Of a DNA stretch of 8,400 bases, positions 1-5,571 are shown piece after piece. The stretch is from positions 1 through 8,400 of the forward strand of contig CALIBA010000321.1 of the NCBI GenBank assembly GCA_938045435.1, written 5' to 3'. The DNA is from an uncultured Selenomonas sp. Its GTDB lineage: Bacteria > Bacillota > Negativicutes > Selenomonadales > Selenomonadaceae. Position numbers and translations under genes: made by a program. The notes below the pieces were generated by a model. It saw nothing but the letters and a program-made list of their open reading frames with translations. It searched no databases and was not told where the DNA came from. Each line of letters starts with the position of its first letter. Positions within the stretch are counted from its first letter, which is position 1.

Positions 1-2176
1 GATGCGGAAGCCCGTCGGTCGTCGTTACGGGATTGTTCTGATGCTGAGATAGGGACTGCATCAGAACAATCCCTTTTTCATCAATGGTCTGTATACATGA
101 GATGACATATTCGCGCTGCTCGACATGGAATGGGAGCAGCAGGTGCAGACGTAAAACACATCCACCGTCCGACAGCTTCCGATGAAAGAGGACAGCGACA
201 TGGCGGCGTGCATTCTTGTCCTCAAGAATGGCGCGCAGATGCTTTTCACTGTAAAACTTTTGGAACGGTACGCGCTCCTCGGGGAGCAGCATCTCCTCGG
301 CGTAGCGGCGGACGAACTCCTCAAAATGCCCGTAGCTTTCTATGATGCGCGGCTCGCAGACCTCGCGATAGAGCTGCGTGACCTTCTTCGTCTCCAGATC
401 ATAGAGGTCGATCCGGTCGTAGAGTGCGACAATCTGATTGAGCGACTCCTGCATGGAGCCGGCCTCCGGGCTAAAGCGTGAAATGTTGACCGTCGCCATA
501 AGAAAAACGGCACGCGTATCCTTTGCGTCGCGCGTCACCAGATGCAGACGCATACTGTTAAAGGCGTTGTGCGTGATAAAGTCGGTATAGACCTCGCGTC
601 CCGTACGGTCGGCCTCATCCATCATGCGCGCGACCATGCGCCGATGCTGCTTGAGGCGCCGCTCGTAGTGCGGCGTGTGTGCGCTCTCCTCGCCGAGCTG
701 GATGCTGTGCATGAACTCTTGGAATGCACTGCTCTGGTAGAGGTAGCGGATCTCACCATCGTGGCGTTCGAGAATCGCGAGAGAGAGCGTCTCGCCGTTC
801 ATTCCGCTGCTATGACTTTGCAGTGGGTCGCTTGCGAGGACATTGATGCGCCCGATCTCCGCGTAGTAAGAGTTCAGCTCCGTCGGCTCCGGTGTGAGCT
901 GCGCTTTTTTCCCATAGCAAAAGTCGATGGCCTTCGACAGCGGGATCGGCGCACTGAAAAGATACCCCTGTACCTTTTCACAGCCGATCTCACGCAGGAA
1001 CGCGAACTGCTCCTCCGTCTCGACCCCCTCGGCGAGCGTATGCATTCCAAGTTCTTTTGCCATGTTGACAATGGAGCGCAGGACAACGCGCGACTTTGGA
1101 TTTACCTCGAACGAGCGGAGGAACTTCATGTCGATTTTGATGACATCAAAGACGAAATCCTTGATGTTGTTCAACGAGGAGAAGCCACTGCCGAAATCAT
1201 CCATCCAGACCTCATAGCCCGCCGCACGCAGCCGTTCAATCTCTCCCTGAAGAAACACCTCGTCCTCACTGAGTGCGCCCTCTGTGACCTCGATGTTGAG
1301 CATATCGCGCGTCACATTGTAGCGTATACGGATGTCTTCAATTGCCTGCAGTACATCCAGCAGACGAAAGTCCACGCGCGAGAGGTTGACCGAGGTGCGC
1401 AGCATCACCCAGTCCGGCAGGGCGCGGCGCACGGCGGCAAAGTCCCGGCATACCTGCTCGATGATGTAGAGATCGAGCTGCGGCGAGAGGTGTGCCTCCT
1501 CCAGTACGGGCACAAAGATGCCGGGGGAGATCATCCCATAGACCGGGTCGTTCCAACGCGCCAGTGCTTCAAATCCGCAGATTTCACGCGTCATCACGCG
1601 AACCTCCGGCTGGTAGAATACCTTGATAAAGCCCTGCTGCATCGCCTCGTGGAATGAGCGGATGATATGGCTGCGGAAATTGATGGCCTCCTCCATCGCG
1701 GGGTTGAACTCCGCCCAGGTGAGGTCATACGTCTTTTTAATGCTGTTGCAGGCGATCTTGGCACGGTCCATGATGAGCACGATGTCCGTCACATCTGCGC
1801 CGGGGTGGTAGACACCCGCCTTGACCTCCATGGAAAGCCCCAGCTCATAGGAGTGAATGCGCTCATGGATGAACTGGATGCAGTCTGCGATATTTTCCCG
1901 CGCTGTCGCGACGGCAAAATGGTCATCGTTAAAGCGTGCAATCAGATCGTCATCGAAGATCTCCCGCAGCAGATCCGCCATATAGCGTAAAAATACATTC
2001 CCCTGCCGGAATCCATATCTCTGATTGAAGCTCTTGAAATTTTCGATGTCAAAGTATAGGAATGTCAGTTTCCCGGCGGCGCCGCGCCGCATCGATGCGG
2101 ACGCATGCTGGATGAACTGCATCATATTCAGCAGTCCCGTAACCTGACAAAGATCATGTTGGAAAAGCTCAGCCAA
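1..2176 (-). CDS. c-di-GMP phosphodiesterase with degenerate GGDEF, EAL and C-terminal PAS-like modules (partial, 3' end off window)
   Basis: The minus frame is open for 725 codons from a TTG at 2176 to the left edge. Residues ~10-160 form a GGDEF fold (VTGLLNMMQF, FDIENFKSFN), but the active-site motif reads RFNDDHF (81-87) in place of RxGGDEF, so cyclase activity is unlikely. Residues ~165-420 are an EAL domain with all the expected catalytic positions: E203 (GFEALARW), N264 (VNLS), E296 and E299 (IEVTE), D326/D327 (MDDFGSG), K347 (IKID), E383 (AEGVET) and Q403 (QGYLF). It should therefore hydrolyse c-di-GMP to pGpG; the GGDEF remnant may sense GTP or mediate dimers (inference). Residues ~430-570 and ~575-705 look like two PAS-like sensory modules (LAILERHDGEIRYLY; YDRIDLYDLETKKVTQLYRE). 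No signal peptide or membrane segment is seen, so it is probably cytosolic. It lies 61 nt after the secreted-protein gene with no visible terminator between. The EAL assignment is very secure; the C-terminal module names are less so. Confidence 0.9.
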   Translation of the reverse strand, partial: MAELFQHDLCQVTGLLNMMQFIQHASASMRRGAAGKLTFLYFDIENFKSFNQRYGFRQGNVFLRYMADLLREIFDDDLIARFNDDHFAVATARENIADCIQFIHERIHSYELGLSMEVKAGVYHPGADVTDIVLIMDRAKIACNSIKKTYDLTWAEFNPAMEEAINFRSHIIRSFHEAMQQGFIKVFYQPEVRVMTREICGFEALARWNDPVYGMISPGIFVPVLEEAHLSPQLDLYIIEQVCRDFAAVRRALPDWVMLRTSVNLSRVDFRLLDVLQAIEDIRIRYNVTRDMLNIEVTEGALSEDEVFLQGEIERLRAAGYEVWMDDFGSGFSSLNNIKDFVFDVIKIDMKFLRSFEVNPKSRVVLRSIVNMAKELGMHTLAEGVETEEQFAFLREIGCEKVQGYLFSAPIPLSKAIDFCYGKKAQLTPEPTELNSYYAEIGRINVLASDPLQSHSSGMNGETLSLAILERHDGEIRYLYQSSAFQEFMHSIQLGEESAHTPHYERRLKQHRRMVARMMDEADRTGREVYTDFITHNAFNSMRLHLVTRDAKDTRAVFLMATVNISRFSPEAGSMQESLNQIVALYDRIDLYDLETKKVTQLYREVCEPRIIESYGHFEEFVRRYAEEMLLPEERVPFQKFYSEKHLRAILEDKNARRHVAVLFHRKLSDGGCVLRLHLLLPFHVEQREYVISCIQTIDEKGIVLMQSLSQHQNNPVTTTDGLPH
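29..78 (+). terminator. Perfect 15-bp inverted repeat followed by a T-run, terminator-like on the + strand
   Basis: GGGATTGTTCTGATG at 29-43 is the exact reverse complement of 59-73, with a 15-nt loop (44-58). On the plus strand the second arm is followed by TTTTT (74-78), the layout of an intrinsic terminator for a rightward gene ending left of the window. No plus-strand stop codon lies before the hairpin, so such a gene would end beyond the left edge. On the minus strand there is no T-run after the stem, and the EAL gene's frame reads straight through it. The inverted repeat is certain; the terminator role is inferred. Confidence 0.45.
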
Positions 2177-2200
2177 AGCATGTCACACCCCTTTTCCTCA
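2174..2200 (-). promoter_or_regulatory. Ribosome binding region deciding the TTG start of the EAL gene
   Basis: The frame is closed upstream by TGA at 2185-2183. The only plausible initiator between that stop and the conserved VTGLLN segment is TTG at 2176-2174. A purine-rich stretch (GAGGAAAAGGGG, 2199-2188) precedes it, with 11 nt between the last G and the TTG, which is slightly long. An ATG at 2182 is in another frame and stops after 17 codons. Initiation here may be weak. Confidence 0.55.
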
Positions 2201-2237
2201 TTGGCGCACATGACTGCTGCCTGAAACGGCCCGATGC

Positions 2238-2942
2238 TCAAAGAGAGATGCGTGCATACTCCTCGATCATATCGCGCAGGCTCATGCGGTCTTTTGCACC
2301 GTGACGCTTGCCCTTCTTATTCATCTGCAAAACGATGGCATCAAAGAGATCATCTTCGATGGAACCCGGAACGAGCTTTTCCCAGTTTGCATTGTTATAG
2401 GGGCGCTCGTGGATTGCGTTCTCGGGCCGCCCCGTCACCTCCAGCTCCGAGATGAACATGATCTCGCGCCGTTCGGGGCTGATATAGTAGTGTTCCAAAA
2501 AATACTTGTACGGGTGGATGTTCCGATCCTCACGCGCGGAAGCGCCGGCCGTATTCTCCACCAGACGTACCCATGCGTCGATGATGCGCTCGGAGTGGTT
2601 GTTCGGGCGCGGGATCCACTGGGAATTCTTGGAATCGAGATAGTAAGTGAATCCATTATCGACAAAGAGCGTCTTAAAACGTGCCTCCCGCTCGCGCTTG
2701 CGCTCTGCGGCCTTTTCCCGCTGCGTCGCCTTTTTTTGGGCACGCTGTGCCTGCTGCTGTGCTTTCTTTTGTGCGGCTGCAGCAGCTTTGTCTTCTTTCG
2801 TCTGCGGCGTCCGGTCCATGGCTGCCGTCGTTGCCGCAGCCTGTGCCGGATCTGTGGTATCGGCTGCCTGCGCCGTGGTGAGCGGCGCGGCAAGAAGTGC
2901 TATGGCAAGTGCCCCAGCAAGGCGGCTCTTGAATCGTTTCAT
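2238..2942 (-). CDS. Secreted protein of unknown function with Ala/Lys/Gln-rich linker
   Basis: This 234-residue protein begins with a signal peptide (residues 1-26: basic start MKRFK, hydrophobic core, likely cleavage after AQA, giving an export route through Sec). Residues ~28-90 are low-complexity, rich in Ala, Gln, Lys, Arg and Glu, and probably form a charged helix or coiled coil. Residues ~90-210 form a compact domain with segments such as VDNGFTYYLDS, IIDAWVRLVEN, YFLEHYYISPERREIMFISE and ELEVTGRPENAIHERPYNN. There is no cysteine, no lipobox and no recognised catalytic motif. The pattern of a Tyr-rich strand followed by xxWVRLVE loosely recalls surface-adhesin-E-type domains, but I cannot confirm this. 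The start at 2942 is preferred over an in-frame ATG at 2987 because AAGGGG (2956-2951) lies 8 nt upstream and the signal peptide then begins at residue 1. It is followed by the c-di-GMP phosphodiesterase gene, so a surface role under c-di-GMP influence is possible but inferred from position only. Confidence 0.85.
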   Translation of the reverse strand: MKRFKSRLAGALAIALLAAPLTTAQAADTTDPAQAAATTAAMDRTPQTKEDKAAAAAQKKAQQQAQRAQKKATQREKAAERKREREARFKTLFVDNGFTYYLDSKNSQWIPRPNNHSERIIDAWVRLVENTAGASAREDRNIHPYKYFLEHYYISPERREIMFISELEVTGRPENAIHERPYNNANWEKLVPGSIEDDLFDAIVLQMNKKGKRHGAKDRMSLRDMIEEYARISL

Positions 2943-2950
2943 CTTGTCAT

Positions 2951-2956
2951 CCCCTT
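2951..2956 (-). promoter_or_regulatory. RBS of the secreted-protein gene
   Basis: AAGGGG lies 8 nt before the ATG at 2942. It supports that start over the upstream in-frame ATG at 2987, which would add 15 residues in front of the signal peptide. Confidence 0.7.
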
Positions 2957-3037
2957 GTCTTTTTGATGGCTTTCCCGCAAAGCGCACAAGAGCGGATGCA
3001 CTCCGTGCCGGCTGCGAAGAAAACTGCGCAACAAATA

Positions 3038-3066
3038 AACATACCCATTATCCTTGATACTTTCGA
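3038..3066 (-). promoter_or_regulatory. Weak promoter candidate for the secreted-protein gene
   Basis: In the 218-nt spacer between rsmG and the secreted-protein gene, the minus strand carries TCGAAA (3066-3061, 4 of 6 matches to the -35 consensus), 17 nt, then TATGTT (3043-3038, 4 of 6 to the -10 consensus). GATAAT (3052-3047) is an alternative -10 with 5 of 6 matches but no good -35 partner. Either would leave a leader of roughly 90 nt. The spacer length argues that a promoter exists here; its exact position is uncertain. Confidence 0.3.
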
Positions 3067-3100
3067 CGCGAATGGGAAAATCCCTCTTTTGGGCGATGCA

Positions 3101-3125
3101 GGCTCTTTTCACTGGTGAAAGAACC
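3101..3125 (-). other. Imperfect hairpin downstream of rsmG
   Basis: Read on the minus strand, GGTTCTTTCA (3125-3116), a CCAG loop and TGAAAAGAGCC form about ten base pairs with one bulged A. One pair is a G.U wobble that exists only in the minus-strand RNA; the plus-strand RNA would have a C/A mismatch, so the structure favours the leftward transcript. It starts 36 nt after the rsmG stop codon. No U-run follows directly, so it may be a 3' stabilising structure, a Rho-dependent end, or nothing. The other part of the spacer (2943-3160) holds no gene that I can support. Confidence 0.3.
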
Positions 3126-3160
3126 CATCTTTTGCCGCCTTTGGGGGCGCCAATCCCTTA

Positions 3161-3880
3161 TTACAGCGGCGCTTTCTCCGGCATTCCTGCACGGCGCGGG
3201 TAGGCAGGGGGCGTGTTGTTCTGTTTTCGTACGCTGAGGATGGCACGCACATCGGCAAGTCCCGGCAAAAAAACGCGGCGCGCATGGATGCTGCCGCCGC
3301 CGAGCAGCTTTGCCGCATATGCCGCCTCCTCTTTCTCCTCGGCATAGGCGCGTCCCTTGAGTGCGAGCAGCGTCCCGCCGATGCGTACGAAAGGGAGCGT
3401 GTACTCAAGCAGTACGGGCAGGCGTGCAACGGCGCGGCTGACTGCGATGTCGTAGCGTGCGCGGTGCTCCTTTTGCCGTGCCGCCTCCTCTGCCCGCGCG
3501 TGGACACAGACCGTATTGGTCAGCCCCATCGCCGCTGTTACCGCTCGGAGGAAGTGCACGCGCTTTTTCAGTGCATCCATCAGCGTCACCTCTATATGGG
3601 GGGCGTACACCGCGAGCGGGATCCCGGGCAGTCCCGCCCCCGTCCCCACATCGAGCAGGGTGCGGGCGGGCGCAAAGAGCGCCTCCTCATACGCCGTGAG
3701 ACTGTCGATGATATGCTTTACCGCGACATCCTCGGGCGCCGTCAGCGCCGTGAGGTTCATGCGTGTATTCCAGTCCATGAGCATATTGTTGTAGCATGAA
3801 AGCTGCGCAGTCTGCCGCTCTGTCAGAGAAAGCCCCGCCTCTGATGCACGCGATGCAAGAATCTCCTCGAAAACAGCCAT
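3161..3880 (-). CDS. rsmG: 16S rRNA (guanine(527)-N(7))-methyltransferase RsmG
   Basis: RsmG (formerly GidB) uses S-adenosylmethionine to methylate N7 of G527 in 16S rRNA, in the decoding region of the 30S subunit; loss of it is known to give low-level streptomycin resistance. The 239 residues match the usual family length. Visible family motifs are WNTRMNLTA (37-45), KHIIDSL (55-61), the SAM-binding loop LLDVGTGAGLPGIPLA (75-90), LMDALKKRVHFL (100-111), RAEE (129-132), YDIAVSRAVA (143-152) and the C-terminal PPAYPRRAGMPEKAPL (224-239). The start at 3880 has GGAGG (3891-3887) 6 nt upstream, lying inside the end of the preceding glycosylase gene, with 1 nt between that gene's TGA and this ATG, so translation is probably coupled. 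It often follows mnmG near oriC in other bacteria; mnmG is not next to it here. Confidence 0.97.
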   Translation of the reverse strand: MAVFEEILASRASEAGLSLTERQTAQLSCYNNMLMDWNTRMNLTALTAPEDVAVKHIIDSLTAYEEALFAPARTLLDVGTGAGLPGIPLAVYAPHIEVTLMDALKKRVHFLRAVTAAMGLTNTVCVHARAEEAARQKEHRARYDIAVSRAVARLPVLLEYTLPFVRIGGTLLALKGRAYAEEKEEAAYAAKLLGGGSIHARRVFLPGLADVRAILSVRKQNNTPPAYPRRAGMPEKAPL

Positions 3881-3881
3881 A

Positions 3882-4493
3882 TCATTCCTCCGCTGCCAAA
3901 CACCCTGCCTGCACGAAGAACGCGCGGTACGCCGCTGCCTTTGCCGCGAGCTTCATCGGATAGGCGCGCGAGGTGGACGGCAGCCGTGTGATGGACAGGT
4001 CGCGTCCCGCGCAGCGTGCGGGAAACGCTGTGCCGATCTGTACATCCTTTGCCCGCACGTCCGTTTCAACCAGTGCGCACAGGATCTCTGTCGCCTTGCC
4101 GCCCGTCGTGCAGATGTGGCGGCAGTGCGGGATCTTTTCTAAAATCTCGGGCAGCTCTACCGTCTCCACGACCCTAAGGTGCGCATCCGAAGCATTTCCG
4201 TGCGTACGAATCGCGCGGCGCACCCCGGGACACGAGGCGATGCCGCGCTCCCTGAGGAACGCCTTGATGCGTTCTGCATCGAAGGCCTTTTCCCCCGGGC
4301 GCTCAAAATGTGCGGCATTGCCAAAGAACACAAGACCATAGACACGCCACATATCGTTCTGGAAATTCGGATAGTGAAACGCCATCGACCGCCGCTCTGC
4401 ACGCGGCGGGAAACTCCCCATCATGAGCACCGTCGCCTGCGGCGGCAGAAAGGGCGGGAACGGGCGCAGCTCGATCTCCTGTTGATTTGACAT
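3882..4493 (-). CDS. Uracil-DNA glycosylase superfamily protein (Mug-like)
   Basis: The 203-residue protein fits the single-domain uracil-DNA glycosylase superfamily, base-excision repair enzymes that remove uracil or mismatched bases from DNA. A motif-1-like segment MMGSFPP (24-30) is followed by FHYPNFQNDMWRVYGLVFF (39-57), GNASDAHLRVVE (99-110), TTGGKA (129-134, the central strand and turn) and LPSTSRAYPMKLAAKAAAYR (171-190), which matches the motif-2 region of the family in which the Ser/Thr-rich loop enters the minor groove. It belongs to the group often annotated as G:T/U mismatch glycosylase or simply DNA glycosylase; substrate specificity cannot be read from the sequence. The start at 4493 has AAGGA (4506-4502) 8 nt upstream. 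It lies 18 nt after the yeiH stop and 1 nt before rsmG, so it sits inside an operon. Confidence 0.85.
   Translation of the reverse strand: MSNQQEIELRPFPPFLPPQATVLMMGSFPPRAERRSMAFHYPNFQNDMWRVYGLVFFGNAAHFERPGEKAFDAERIKAFLRERGIASCPGVRRAIRTHGNASDAHLRVVETVELPEILEKIPHCRHICTTGGKATEILCALVETDVRAKDVQIGTAFPARCAGRDLSITRLPSTSRAYPMKLAAKAAAYRAFFVQAGCLAAEE
3887..3891 (-). promoter_or_regulatory. RBS of rsmG inside the glycosylase gene
   Basis: GGAGG lies within the last codons of the glycosylase gene, 6 nt before the rsmG ATG. The TGA at 3884-3882 is separated from the ATG by one base, so ribosomes ending the first gene could restart on the second. Confidence 0.75.
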
Positions 4494-4511
4494 AATGCCT
4501 TTCCTTAAACG

Positions 4512-5495
4512 TTAGAGCAGCCCGAGGGCATGTTGCACGAGGAGCGACGTCCCTGCGACCGCGAGCCAGCAGACCATTCCGAACGCGAGCGGGCGCAGAC
4601 CGTTTTTAAGGAGCGCTGCAAGATCGGTATTGAGTCCGAGGGCGCTCATGGCAAGCACAATGGCGAACTTTCCGAGCGTGCCGAGTGCATGCGCCGCCGC
4701 TGTGGGGAGAATCCCACTCGTATTGATGAGACAAGCTGCGATGAAGTACAGTACGAACATCGGGAAAATGCGTTTCAGCGAGAACCCCGCGGCGCTGCCC
4801 TGCGCTCCCCGCATCATCATGAGGGCAAAGAACAGGCAGACGGGCACAATCATCAGGGTGCGCGTGAGCTTGACGATGGTCGCATATGCGCCCGCCTCGG
4901 CACTGTAAGCGTACCCTGCCGCAACGACGGACGAGGTGTCGTTGATGGCGGTACCCGCCCACATGCCAAAGCCTGTATCCGTCATCCCCCAGGTATGTCC
5001 GAGAAAGGGGAAGATGAACACCGCGAGCACGTTAAAGAGGAAAATCGTTGCAATCGAGATGACGACATCGCGGTCTTTTGCCCCGATGACCGGCGCCACG
5101 GCAGCAATGGCAGAGCCGCCGCAGATGGCCGTCCCCGCGCCGACGAGCGCCGTCATATCACGGCCAAGACCTAGGACTTTGCCCATGAGCAGCGCCGCCC
5201 CGAACGCCGCGAGGAGTGTAAAGATCATGACATAGAGCGACTGCGCACCGACCTCCATGACGTGAAAGAGGTTCATCTCAAAGCCGAGCAGGATGATGGC
5301 GTACTGCAAAATCTTTTTGCCCGTGAACCGGATGCCGCTCTCCAACGATTTCGCACGCCGCACCCGCGCAAACAGCATCCCGAGCAAAATGCCGAACACA
5401 GGGCCGCCCACGATGGGGAAATAACGCCCGAGCGCATACGCCGGAACAGCAAAAAGAAGTGCGTAACCTATGCCGCCTAAATATTCTTTTTTCAT
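4512..5495 (-). CDS. yeiH: YeiH/PSE-family (UPF0324) integral membrane protein, putative sulfate exporter
   Basis: This 327-residue protein is hydrophobic throughout, with roughly nine to eleven membrane-spanning segments. Family hallmarks are GPVFGILLGM (31-40), IRFTGKKILQYAIILLGFEM (55-74), the Gly-rich VGAGTAICGGSAIAA (118-132), WAGTAINDTSSVVAAGYAYS (179-198), IVKLTRTLMIVPV (207-219) and ALGLNTDL (285-292). This is the YeiH family (Pfam Cons_hypoth698), annotated as putative sulfate exporters; the transported substrate of most members is unproven. The ATG at 5495 has AAAGG (5507-5503) 7 nt upstream. It is the first gene of a tight yeiH-glycosylase-rsmG run and has a plausible promoter 40 nt upstream. 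In other bacteria the gene is often paired with a LysR-type regulator; none is visible here. Co-transcription with repair and rRNA modification genes gives no clue to its function. Confidence 0.92.
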   Translation of the reverse strand: MKKEYLGGIGYALLFAVPAYALGRYFPIVGGPVFGILLGMLFARVRRAKSLESGIRFTGKKILQYAIILLGFEMNLFHVMEVGAQSLYVMIFTLLAAFGAALLMGKVLGLGRDMTALVGAGTAICGGSAIAAVAPVIGAKDRDVVISIATIFLFNVLAVFIFPFLGHTWGMTDTGFGMWAGTAINDTSSVVAAGYAYSAEAGAYATIVKLTRTLMIVPVCLFFALMMMRGAQGSAAGFSLKRIFPMFVLYFIAACLINTSGILPTAAAHALGTLGKFAIVLAMSALGLNTDLAALLKNGLRPLAFGMVCWLAVAGTSLLVQHALGLL

Positions 5496-5536
5496 ACACA
5501 GACCTTTCTTTTGGTATCGATCGTTTCTTTATCTTG

Positions 5537-5565
5537 ATTGTAGGGCATTTTGCCCCGCATGGCAG
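5537..5565 (-). promoter_or_regulatory. Promoter candidate for yeiH with an embedded palindrome
   Basis: On the minus strand CTGCCA (5565-5560, 4 of 6 to TTGACA), a 17-nt spacer and TACAAT (5542-5537, 5 of 6 to TATAAT) form a well-spaced sigma-70-type promoter, giving a leader of about 35 nt before the yeiH ATG. The spacer is largely filled by the perfect palindrome GGGCA-AAA-TGCCC (5555-5543), positioned like an operator. No T-run follows the palindrome on either strand, so it is not an intrinsic terminator of the glycerate kinase gene. Confidence 0.5.
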
Positions 5566-5571
5566 CCACCG

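Noticed and set aside
542..1990. Long plus-strand open frames (371 and 107 codons)
   Set aside because: They lie antisense to the EAL domain, whose minus-strand frame carries the full set of conserved motifs. Their translations show no recognisable family, and GC-rich codon use explains the lack of stops.
2129..2182. ATG at 2182 as start of the EAL gene
   Set aside because: It is out of frame with the conserved VTGLLN segment and meets a stop after 17 codons; the TTG at 2176 gives a natural N terminus.
2301..2966. Plus-strand frames of 221 codons and less opposite the secreted-protein gene
   Set aside because: The Cys/Leu/Arg-rich translations are mirror images of the Ala/Lys/Gln-rich minus-strand gene, which has a proper signal peptide and ribosome binding site.
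2943..2987. Upstream ATG at 2987 as start of the secreted protein
   Set aside because: It would place 15 polar residues before the signal peptide and has no good ribosome binding site; the ATG at 2942 has AAGGGG at 8 nt.
4530..5174. Plus-strand frame of 214 codons opposite yeiH
   Set aside because: The translation is charged and low in structure with no family pattern; yeiH on the other strand is unmistakable.
5543..5555. GGGCA/TGCCC palindrome as terminator of the glycerate kinase gene
   Set aside because: The stem is only 5 bp and no T-run follows it in the leftward direction; its place between -35 and -10 elements fits an operator better.
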